A DNA stretch of 5,438 bases. Source: Deltaproteobacteria bacterium (GTDB taxonomy: Bacteria > Desulfobacterota > JAFDIG01). The notes below the pieces were generated by a model that saw only the letters and a list, made by a program, of their open reading frames with translations, was not told the origin of the DNA and searched no databases. Position numbers and translations under genes: made by a program. Shown one piece after another: positions 1 through 5,068 of the stretch. Positions within the stretch are counted from its first letter, which is position 1. Each line of letters begins with the position of its first letter. The DNA is taken from NCBI GenBank assembly GCA_019308145.1, contig JAFDIG010000159.1, positions 1 through 5,438 on the forward strand. Reading direction: 5' to 3'.

Positions 1-131
1 TAATACCTTTGATTGTTCCACTTCCTGTTATGCTTTTAGGTATCTTTGTAGCCTTTGTTCAAACTCTTGTTTTTGTTCTTCTTTCAATGGCATACTTTGC
101 TGGGGCTATTGCTCATGAAGAACTTGAATAA
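1..131 (+). CDS. atpB: F-type ATP synthase subunit a, C-terminal end (partial)
   Basis: The window opens inside this gene; 42 codons in frame 3 remain before the TAA at 129-131. Subunit a is the membrane stator that forms the two half-channels carrying ions to and from the rotating c-ring. What is seen is one long hydrophobic helix, reading VQTLVFVLLSMAYFAGAI, followed by a short acidic tail HEELE. Aligned by eye with E. coli subunit a, the Gln encoded at 60-62 matches the conserved Gln252 of the last helix, and the tail resembles the E. coli SEEH ending. The gene for subunit c follows 41 bases later on the same strand, which is the usual a-c order and strongly supports the call. The essential Arg of the preceding helix lies outside the window. 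Confidence 0.93.
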   Translation, partial: IPLIVPLPVMLLGIFVAFVQTLVFVLLSMAYFAGAIAHEELE

Positions 132-155
132 AAAAGCGGGGACTACCCGTGAAAG

Positions 156-164
156 AAAGGAGGG
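156..164 (+). promoter_or_regulatory. Ribosome binding site deciding the atpE start
   Basis: AAAGGAGGG lies 8 bases before the GTG at 173-175. This makes 173 the likely start of atpE, rather than the in-frame upstream GTG at 149-151, which has no Shine-Dalgarno of its own and whose reading frame passes through this site. A small hairpin, CGGG-gacta-CCCG at 137-149, sits just upstream and could influence translation of atpE; that role is speculative. Confidence 0.8.
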
Positions 165-172
165 AAAAAATA

Positions 173-508
173 GTGAAAAAAAGGATTTCTGTTGTTTTGC
201 TAACAATATTTTTAATGTTAGCAATTACGAGCATTGCTATGGCAGCTGGAGCAGAAAAAGAGGTTAAAGGTTTATCCAATGAAGTAAAGATGTTCATTGC
301 TCTTGCTTCAGGATTAGGTATAGCCATTGCTGCTTTTGGCGGTGCATTAGGACAAGGACGTAGTATTGCTGCTGCTCTTGAGGGAATCGCAAGGAACCCA
401 GGGGCATCTGGTAAATTACTCACACCTATGATCATTGGATTGGCAATGATCGAATCTCTTGTAATTTATTCTCTGGTAGTATCCTTAATGCTTGTTATGA
501 AGCTATAA
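173..508 (+). CDS. atpE: F-type ATP synthase subunit c, with apparent signal peptide
   Basis: This encodes the proteolipid that forms the rotor ring of the ATP synthase in the cytoplasmic membrane. Starting at GTG 173 it has 111 residues. Residues 1-24 look like a cleavable signal peptide (MKKR, hydrophobic core, AMA-AGA cleavage site). This is longer than the usual c subunit of 70-90 residues, but such extensions are known in some lineages, for example Aquifex. Helix 1 spans about 37-65, the polar loop carries RNP at 74-76, and helix 2 about 83-108 contains the ion-carrying Glu94 in MIESLVIYSLV. Gln61, Glu94, Ser95 and Tyr99 align with Gln32, Glu65, Ser66 and Tyr70 of the Na+-binding c subunit of Ilyobacter. 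Thr67 is replaced by Leu96 and Pro28 by Gly57, so ion choice is ambiguous. The helix-1 glycine pattern is AxGxAxGxG instead of all Gly. The gene follows atpB and is the last gene before a terminator. Confidence 0.96.
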   Translation: MKKRISVVLLTIFLMLAITSIAMAAGAEKEVKGLSNEVKMFIALASGLGIAIAAFGGALGQGRSIAAALEGIARNPGASGKLLTPMIIGLAMIESLVIYSLVVSLMLVMKL

Positions 509-511
509 TAA

Positions 512-530
512 GGTCAAAAGATCTTTGACC
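512..530 (+). other. Hairpin in the atpE 3' untranslated region
   Basis: GGTCAAA at 512-518 and TTTGACC at 524-530 pair perfectly (7 bp) around AGATC, four bases after the atpE stop codon. No T-run follows, so it is not an intrinsic terminator. It lies just before the real terminator at 553-582. A role in mRNA 3'-end stability, or as a protein-binding palindrome, is possible but is inference. Confidence 0.5.
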
Positions 531-552
531 AAATCAAAGGAAGTTTTTCCTT

Positions 553-582
553 AGCAGGCTTTTATTTAGCCTGCTTTTTTTT
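553..582 (+). terminator. Intrinsic terminator of the atpB-atpE transcript
   Basis: AGCAGGCT (553-560) and AGCCTGCT (568-575) form a perfect 8-bp stem around the 7-base loop TTTATTT, and a run of eight T bases follows (575-582). This is a textbook rho-independent terminator. It ends the Fo transcript after subunit c, so the b, delta and F1 subunits must be encoded elsewhere. The following membrane-protein gene starts only 15 bases after the T-run, so that gene depends on readthrough or on a promoter not recognised here. Confidence 0.92.
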
Positions 583-597
583 AAAAGGTCTACTAAA

Positions 598-1191
598 ATG
601 TTATTGTTTATTGTTTTAAAAATATTAGCAGGTGGAGGAGTTACTTATTTTTTAATAAAAGGTTATCCATTTATAGAAATCCTTCTTCTTCTTGCTGTAA
701 CCACAGCAATATTTCTCTATTTTACAAAAAAGATAGGTTTCCCAATTTTAGTTGAAGCAATATACTTTATGACAGGTTCATTTGCTATAGGTCTTTCCTT
801 TTATGGAGTGGTTCCATCTTCTTCACTTATACCCTCATTTTTTAGACATTTTAGAACTTTTCTAACTACTTTTGGAATAGCTATAACTATTCAACTTATA
901 ATGGCATTTCTCCTTTCGGATTACATAAAAAAAAGGGCAGAGGGTTTTTATAAAAGATTGTTTAACAATGATGGTTCACCTTTGCTTTGGATATATATGA
1001 TTTCATCTTTTTTCTTGCCAGCATTTTTTATTATTTATTCATTTTCTATATTAAAAATAATGAAAATCGGCTTAGATGTTATTTCTATATCAATGGTATT
1101 AGGTATAATAGCAGAAGCTGTAATAAGAAAAAGAATTTTTTACTACATTAAAACCCATGATCCAACTTTCTTTTCTAAAGCAAGTTCATAG
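598..1191 (+). CDS. Unrecognised multi-pass membrane protein
   Basis: I do not recognise this 197-residue protein. It is very hydrophobic, rich in Ile, Phe and Leu, with about six likely membrane segments near residues 2-19, 26-42, 49-73, 88-108, 128-151 and 157-176. A basic loop (KKRAEGFYKR, 111-120) lies between segments 4 and 5, and a basic patch (RKR, 177-179) follows segment 6; both suit a cytoplasmic position. No catalytic motif stands out. The start at ATG 598 is preceded by AAAAGG at 583-588, a weak ribosome site 9 bases away that overlaps the tail of the atpE terminator. No good promoter is visible between that terminator and the start. The last 49 bases overlap the 3' end of the convergent cyclodeaminase-family gene. 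A long open frame with consistent membrane character supports a real gene; function is unknown. Confidence 0.75.
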   Translation: MLLFIVLKILAGGGVTYFLIKGYPFIEILLLLAVTTAIFLYFTKKIGFPILVEAIYFMTGSFAIGLSFYGVVPSSSLIPSFFRHFRTFLTTFGIAITIQLIMAFLLSDYIKKRAEGFYKRLFNNDGSPLLWIYMISSFFLPAFFIIYSFSILKIMKIGLDVISISMVLGIIAEAVIRKRIFYYIKTHDPTFFSKASS

Positions 1192-2114
1192 ACCATTTTG
1201 GCAACAGAAATATCCTCTATTGCTAACCCAAGAGGAATAAATAATATCCTATCATCATCTTTTTCACGACCAATTTTTTTATTCAGTATCACATCAGCAA
1301 GCTCCCCTGATATCTCAGGGGCATCTTGAAAATATCTTTCTTTTTTATAATAAGAGAATTGAGAAATATCATCAGTAAAAATCTTATCAGCTATTGACAT
1401 GGCTTCAGGCTTCCAACATGTATCAAAATCAATTGCACATCCAAATGCACCTTTATTAAACCAATCAGGCTCAATAAATGGAGACTTATCTTTTTGAATT
1501 GGTATAGCGGTTATAATAACATCACTTTCCTTAATTAGTTTTTCAACATTTTCCATTTTTTTTATAGGTAAAGAAATAGTTGATGAGTTTTTCTTAATAA
1601 AATCCCTTGTTTTATCAGGATTTATATCAAATACTCGTACTTCTTTTAAGTTCTCCATAATAGAAGAAAAAGCTAAAAGATGGGTTTGACCTTGAACTCC
1701 CAAGCCAATAATACCTAATGACGAAGATTTCTTTCTGCCAAGATATTTAAAACCTACCGCACTTGCTGCAGCCGTTCTTAAACCCGTGATATAAGTTGCA
1801 TCCATTATTGCCAAAGGTAAACCAGTGTTTATATCATTCAATATGATTAAACCTGTTATAACAGGGAGTCCTTTTTTACCATTATCAGGGAAAGCACCAA
1901 TCCATTTTATACCAACAGAATGATCTTTAATATAAGCTGGCATTGCATGAAGGAAGCTATTTTCCCCAGGGTGTACACCTGGTTTTGGAGGCATTTCACA
2001 CAAACCTTTACCTTTTTTCTTAAAAATATCATCAACCGTTGTTATAACTTCATCAATAGAAATTCCTGTTTTAATTACATCATCTTTTGATAGGTATAAA
2101 ATCTTTTTTCCCAT
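1143..2114 (-). CDS. Ornithine cyclodeaminase / mu-crystallin family protein
   Basis: This 323-residue protein has the length typical of the family, whose members bind NAD(P) and act on amino or imino acids: ornithine cyclodeaminase makes proline and ammonia, while relatives are alanine dehydrogenases, ketimine reductases or opine-type enzymes. The nucleotide-binding loop is GLGVQGQTH at 137-145. By comparison with Pseudomonas ornithine cyclodeaminase, Lys70 (GIKWIG), Arg113 (ITGLRTAAAS) and Asp231 (DTCWKPE) fit Lys69, Arg112 and Asp228. The Asp alignment is by eye and Asp229 is an alternative. Substrate cannot be read from the sequence. The ATG at 2112-2114 has AGGAG 5 bases upstream. The gene lies 73 bases downstream of tRNA-Leu on the same strand, with only a weak hairpin between (TCTTC/GAAGA near 2150-2163). 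It may be co-transcribed with the tRNA or use a TATAAT-like box at 2141-2146, which lacks a good -35 element. Confidence 0.9.
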   Translation of the reverse strand: MGKKILYLSKDDVIKTGISIDEVITTVDDIFKKKGKGLCEMPPKPGVHPGENSFLHAMPAYIKDHSVGIKWIGAFPDNGKKGLPVITGLIILNDINTGLPLAIMDATYITGLRTAAASAVGFKYLGRKKSSSLGIIGLGVQGQTHLLAFSSIMENLKEVRVFDINPDKTRDFIKKNSSTISLPIKKMENVEKLIKESDVIITAIPIQKDKSPFIEPDWFNKGAFGCAIDFDTCWKPEAMSIADKIFTDDISQFSYYKKERYFQDAPEISGELADVILNKKIGREKDDDRILFIPLGLAIEDISVAKMVYELALEKKVGSWVLM

Positions 2115-2187
2115 AGAATCTCCTATTAGTAGCTGTTATTATTATATAAATCTTCAAAAGAAGAGGTTTTAAGAGGAAAGGCCAGTT

Positions 2188-2274
2188 TGGTGCCGAAGAG
2201 GGGACTCGAACCCCTACAGGCGTAAGCCTACTAGACCCTGAACCTAGCGCGTCTACCAATTCCGCCACTTCGGC
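2188..2274 (-). tRNA. tRNA-Leu (anticodon CAG)
   Basis: On the minus strand the acceptor arms GCCGAAG (5') and CTTCGGC (3') pair perfectly, followed by discriminator A and an encoded CCA (2188-2190 on the plus strand read TGG). The D-arm region is GCGGAATTGGTAGACGCGC. The anticodon stem CTAGG/TCTAG encloses TTCAGGG, giving anticodon CAG (plus-strand 2238-2240) and decoding CUG. The long variable arm AGGC-TTAC-GCCT is typical of class II leucine tRNAs. The T-arm is AGGGG-TTCGAGT-CCCCT. All parts are intact. Because the 3' end points away from the restriction operon, the gene is not in the usual orientation to be the integration site of that operon. Confidence 0.98.
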
Positions 2275-2289
2275 ATCATTTTTATAAAA

Positions 2290-2316
2290 TCTATAATATT
2301 TGTCCTTTAGTGTCAA
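2290..2316 (-). promoter_or_regulatory. Probable promoter of tRNA-Leu
   Basis: On the minus strand a perfect -35 box TTGACA (2311-2316) precedes TATAGA (2290-2295) with a 15-bp spacer; TAGATT two bases further on would give 17 bp. Transcription would begin about 8-10 bases before the mature 5' end at 2274. The position and the strong -35 box support the call; the exact -10 box is uncertain. Confidence 0.65.
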
Positions 2317-2431
2317 GGTTTTTAAAATATCGAGTAATGTCAATAATTTTGTGTCATCAAAAAAGGAATGGAGACCTAAAGGAAGTCAATAAGGTTATAT
2401 ATGTTTCTTTTAAGAATGAAAAACAAAGAAA

Positions 2432-2634
2432 GGAGGTGTTAGGTATGTGAGAAAAGAGATAATGCCCCCTGCATCGTGAGGATTGAAAGAAAAGCCTAAA
2501 AGCGTCTCGGACAAAAAGAAGGTAACGGCAACAAAGGTAGCACCCTCTCTAACCGCCTCTGCGTAGTCTAAAAGTAGATAACTCTACTTGCCAAAGCTTT
2601 TGAAATAGTCCCTTGTATAGAGAAACTATTTTTT
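2432..2634 (+). ncRNA. Possible structured RNA in the gap before hsdM
   Basis: The interval between the tRNA-Leu promoter and the hsdM promoter (about 2317-2669) holds no convincing gene. Its middle part contains several complementary segments in the plus sense. GAGGTGTTAG (2433-2442) can pair with CTAAC-C-GCCTC (2549-2559), closing a domain of about 130 bases with one bulge and one G-U pair. Inside it, CCT(G)CA-TCG-TGAGG (from 2468) and GTC-TCG-GAC (from 2504) can form small hairpins. Then come AAGTAGA-TAAC-TCTACTT (2572-2589) and a hairpin with a U-tract at 2603-2634. The first pairing would hide a strong AGGAGG (2431-2436). No good promoter is seen upstream; only a TATAT box near 2395-2400 is present. 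Alternatives are a decayed mobile element or a leader. I cannot match it to a known RNA family. Confidence 0.3.
2603..2634 (+). terminator. Terminator-like hairpin upstream of the hsdM promoter
   Basis: AAATAGT (2603-2609) and ACTATTT (2625-2631) form a 7-bp stem with a 15-base loop, and T bases run from 2629 to 2634 followed by CTTTT. The stem is AT-rich and the loop long, so it is weaker than the atpE terminator. It would end any plus-strand transcript coming from the 2400-2600 region and insulate the hsd promoter 36 bases further on. Confidence 0.45.
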
Positions 2635-2669
2635 CTTTTAAATTTTTATCTTAAAAAAAGTTTTTTCTC

Positions 2670-2698
2670 TTGACATTTTATAAAAAAGCTTATATAAT
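2670..2698 (+). promoter_or_regulatory. Consensus sigma-70 type promoter of the hsd operon
   Basis: TTGACA at 2670-2675 and TATAAT at 2693-2698 are separated by exactly 17 bp, a perfect match to the housekeeping promoter consensus. The start of transcription is expected near 2705, giving a leader of about 40 bases before hsdM. Such strength in front of a restriction-modification operon is unusual unless repression applies, and the repeats overlapping its spacer, -10 box and leader would suit operators. Confidence 0.88.
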
Positions 2699-2747
2699 AA
2701 GTTTTAATTAAATAACTTATTTAATTAAAGGAGATTAAAAAGCTTAT
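2683..2747 (+). repeat. 11-bp direct repeat flanking the hsd transcription start
   Basis: AAAAAGCTTAT occurs at 2683-2693, in the promoter spacer and reaching the first base of the -10 box, and again at 2737-2747, running into the hsdM start codon. The copies are 54 bp apart. The core AAGCTT is palindromic. Placement over the promoter and the translation start suits paired operator sites, but AT-richness raises the chance of coincidence. Confidence 0.5.
2696..2729 (+). repeat. Operator-like palindromes between the -10 box and the hsdM ribosome site
   Basis: Two sets of symmetry overlap here. AATAAGTT (2696-2703) and AACTTATT (2714-2721) form an 8-bp inverted repeat with a 10-bp spacer that starts in the -10 box. 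The perfect 10-bp palindrome TTTAATTAAA occurs twice, at 2703-2712 and 2720-2729, 17 bp apart. Together they cover the expected transcription start and leader. This could be a binding site for a dimeric regulator such as the winged-helix part of HsdM or the ORF6N protein. Binding is inference, and low sequence complexity is the main caution. Confidence 0.45.
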
Positions 2748-4509
2748 GATACCTAAATGGCTCGATAAGAGATATGAAATTCTGTGGGAAGCATTTCATT
2801 CCTCTCCATTCCATTTTGAGAATGCTGTTGTCGTTCTGAAGGAAAAAATCGACGACAGTAAGGAGCAGATTAATGTCATACTCTCTGAACTTAGAAAAGA
2901 AGGTATGCTTAAAGTTGAATTTGATCCAACTGATGCAAGGAAAAGAATCTATCGACTCCAGAGCAAAAATCAGATAATATCCGAGAAACTATCACTCGAA
3001 AGCCGTCGACTAACAAGGGGCGACCTTGAAGGACTTCTCAAGGCAGCAGCAGACCTTATAAGAACAAGGGTTGATTATACCTTTATCCTCATTCTTCTTT
3101 TTTATAAAAGGATAAGTGACAAATGGGAGATGGAATTTGAAAATGCATATAAAGAAGCCCTTGCCGATGGATTGACTGAAGAAGAAGCAAAGAAGGAAGC
3201 CAAAAATGCTATATATCACGACTTTGATATTTCTGAAGAGCTTCTCTGGGAGAACATAAGAAAGGATCCTGCAAGATTGCCTGAAAATTTCTCTAAAGCA
3301 ATGAAGATCCTGGCAGAAAGGAATCCTGGACTTAAGGATGTATTTGAGAATGTAGATTTCGTTCAATTCACCACCAATAGAGAAAATGTTGAAGTTTTAA
3401 GACAACTCGTTGAACTTTTCAGTGCCCAATCGCTTCATCGTGTATCCCCCGATATTCTTGGAGATGCTTACGAGTGGATATTAAGGTACTTTGCCCCTCA
3501 GAAGGCTAAGGAAGGTGAAGTTTACACTCCAAAAGAGGTTATCAATCTCATTGTCGAAATGGTTGATCCAAAACCAGGTGAAAGTGTATATGACCCAGCT
3601 TGTGGTTCGGGTGGTATGCTTATCAGTTCTTACAAACGCACTGAAGATGCCCTTTCAAAAAGCGAAGCAGACAAGATTTTCCTTTTTGGACAAGAATACA
3701 ATCATAAGACCCTTGCCTTAGCTAAAATGAATCTCTATATCCACGATATCAGGAATGGTCAACTTGCTTTGGGAGACACATTGCTTTACCCCAAATTTAA
3801 AGAAGGTGATAAGCTAAAGAAATTTGATGTTGTTATAGCTAATCCCCCTTGGAATCAGGATGGATATAGCGAAGAGATTCTTAAAAAAGGTGAATTTTGG
3901 AGGGAGAGATTCAAGTTCGGGTTCACACCAAAACAATCAGGAGACTGGGCATGGATAGAGCATATGTTAACTTCAGCAAAGGATAACACTGGCAGGGTCG
4001 GGGTTGTTATAGATAATGGATGCCTTTTTAGAGGCGGGAAGGAAAAGGCAATAAGAACGAGTATAATCAATGCTGACCTAATAGAGGCTGTTATTCTTCT
4101 TCCTGAAAAACTCTTTTATAATACTGGAGCACCAGGAGCAGTAATTGTTCTTAATAAAAATAAACCAAATCCACGGAAAAGGAAGATTTTATTTATAAAT
4201 GCAAGCAATGAATACGAGCAACATCCAAATGTTCGGAAACTCAACCGCCTGGGAGATGAGCATATAGAGAAGATAGTCAATGCATATAAAAAGTTTAAAA
4301 ACTCTGATGGATTTTCAAGAGTTGTAGATATCGGGAAGATAAAAGAGAACGACTATAACCTGAATGTTACACTTTATGTTTTTCCTGAGGAAGAGGTTGA
4401 GGAGATAGATATTATACAGGAATGGAAAGAACTTTTGGAAATTGATCATGAATTGAGAAAGCTTGAAGGTAAGATAAAGGATTATTTGAAGGAGCTTGCC
4501 TATGAGTAA
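2746..4509 (+). CDS. hsdM: Type I restriction-modification DNA methyltransferase subunit with N-terminal winged helix
   Basis: This 587-residue protein is the N6-adenine methylase subunit that, with HsdS, methylates the recognition site of a type I system. Residues about 8-75 look like a winged-helix domain: helices, a recognition helix near SKEQINVILSELRKEGML (38-55), and a MarR-like wing ending DARKRIYRL (63-71). From about 88 a standard HsdM begins, with the N-terminal helical domain (RRLTRGDLEGLLKAAADLI) and a long charged insertion near 130-160. KEGEVYTP (255-262), the S-adenosylmethionine motif DPACGSGG (283-290) and the catalytic NPPW (366-369) all appear intact. HsdM is usually about 500 residues, so the added domain explains the length. 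The ATG at 2746 has AGGAG 12 bases upstream, slightly far. The stop codon overlaps the next gene by 8 bp. The gene is the first in the operon behind a consensus promoter. Confidence 0.96.
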   Translation: MIPKWLDKRYEILWEAFHSSPFHFENAVVVLKEKIDDSKEQINVILSELRKEGMLKVEFDPTDARKRIYRLQSKNQIISEKLSLESRRLTRGDLEGLLKAAADLIRTRVDYTFILILLFYKRISDKWEMEFENAYKEALADGLTEEEAKKEAKNAIYHDFDISEELLWENIRKDPARLPENFSKAMKILAERNPGLKDVFENVDFVQFTTNRENVEVLRQLVELFSAQSLHRVSPDILGDAYEWILRYFAPQKAKEGEVYTPKEVINLIVEMVDPKPGESVYDPACGSGGMLISSYKRTEDALSKSEADKIFLFGQEYNHKTLALAKMNLYIHDIRNGQLALGDTLLYPKFKEGDKLKKFDVVIANPPWNQDGYSEEILKKGEFWRERFKFGFTPKQSGDWAWIEHMLTSAKDNTGRVGVVIDNGCLFRGGKEKAIRTSIINADLIEAVILLPEKLFYNTGAPGAVIVLNKNKPNPRKRKILFINASNEYEQHPNVRKLNRLGDEHIEKIVNAYKKFKNSDGFSRVVDIGKIKENDYNLNVTLYVFPEEEVEEIDIIQEWKELLEIDHELRKLEGKIKDYLKELAYE

Positions 4510-5068
4510 AGAGTCTGACATTAAAAGTATGACTGAAAAATCACAAACCATTGTTCCTGTAGAATTGATTGAGAAGAAAATTTATCTAATTCGGAGTCAT
4601 AAAGTTATGTTTGATAAGGATCTTGCAGAGCTTTATGGAGTGAAAACAAAGGTTTTATTGCAAAGTGTAAGGCGTAACATTACACGCTTTCCATCTGATT
4701 TTATGTTTCAGCTTACTAAGGAGGAATTTGATAATTTAAGGTCACAAATTGTGACCTCAAGTTCTTGGGGAGGTAGGCGTTACTTACCTTATGCCTTTAC
4801 AGAGCAAGGTGTTGCAATGCTATTAGGCATTCTAAGAAGTGAGAGAGCAATACAGGTAAACATTGCGATAATGTGGGCGTTTGTAAAATTAAGACAAATT
4901 CTTTCAACCCATAAAGAACTCGCCTATAAGTTAACAGAATTAGAAAGAAAAATAGAAAGAGATGATGAGGAAATAAAAGCAATTTTTGATGCAATCAAAC
5001 AACTCATGACACCACCAGAAAAGCCGCGTAAAAGGATCGGATTCCATGTTAAGGATGAGAAAGAATGA
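4502..5068 (+). CDS. ORF6N domain protein between hsdM and hsdS
   Basis: This 188-residue protein carries an ORF6N domain (related to KilA-N, a DNA-binding domain of phages and large DNA viruses). The domain spans about residues 20-132: IEKKIYLIRSHKVMFDKDLA, then ELYGVKTKVLLQSVRRNI, FPSDFMFQL, and the signature GGRRYLPYAFTEQGVAML (90-107). Residues about 135-168 are heptad-like and charged (a probable coiled coil), and the tail is basic (KPRKR, 174-178). ORF6N genes often occur beside type I R-M genes, but their job there is not settled; regulation or DNA binding is plausible. AAGGAG lies 7 bases before ATG 4502, which decides this start over an in-frame TTG at 4496. The start overlaps the hsdM stop (ATGAGTAA), and the stop overlaps the hsdS start (ATGA), implying coupled translation. 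Confidence 0.93.
   Translation: MSKESDIKSMTEKSQTIVPVELIEKKIYLIRSHKVMFDKDLAELYGVKTKVLLQSVRRNITRFPSDFMFQLTKEEFDNLRSQIVTSSSWGGRRYLPYAFTEQGVAMLLGILRSERAIQVNIAIMWAFVKLRQILSTHKELAYKLTELERKIERDDEEIKAIFDAIKQLMTPPEKPRKRIGFHVKDEKE
4739..4757. repeat. 19-bp perfect palindrome within the ORF6N gene
   Basis: AGGTCACAAATTGTGACCT has 9-bp arms around a central A. It encodes part of the stretch LRSQIVTS of the ORF6N domain, a segment I recall as commonly conserved in the family, so the symmetry may come from codon choice over a fixed peptide. It could equally be an internal operator or an RNA hairpin. Confidence 0.6.

Noticed and set aside
55..267. Plus-strand open frame crossing the atpB end and atpE start
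   Set aside because: It overlaps two well-supported genes in another frame and has no sensible composition.
106..435. Minus-strand open frame of 109 codons opposite atpE
   Set aside because: It is a shadow of the Ala/Gly-rich atpE coding sequence, with no ribosome site and no recognisable domain.
2080..2343. Minus-strand open frame of 87 codons including the peptide AELVDALGSGSSRLTP
   Set aside because: It is a translation through the tRNA-Leu gene, a familiar artefact, and it also overlaps the start of the cyclodeaminase-family gene.
2466..2487. CRISPR-repeat-like ending GTGAGGATTGAAAG
   Set aside because: Only one copy is present. No second repeat at a regular distance and no cas gene lies in the window.
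2513..2550. Faint resemblance of GGTAACGGC and AAGGTAGC to ribosomal RNA segments
   Set aside because: The matches are short and out of order relative to 16S or 23S rRNA, so no rRNA fragment can be supported.
2188..2750. tRNA-Leu as the attachment site of an island carrying the hsd genes
   Set aside because: The hsd genes lie on the 5' side of the tRNA, no duplicate of the tRNA 3' end is seen, and no integrase is present.
3010..4070. Minus- and plus-strand open frames inside hsdM (3010-3366, 3491-3721, 3855-4070)
   Set aside because: All lie within the intact hsdM coding region in other frames and lack features of their own.
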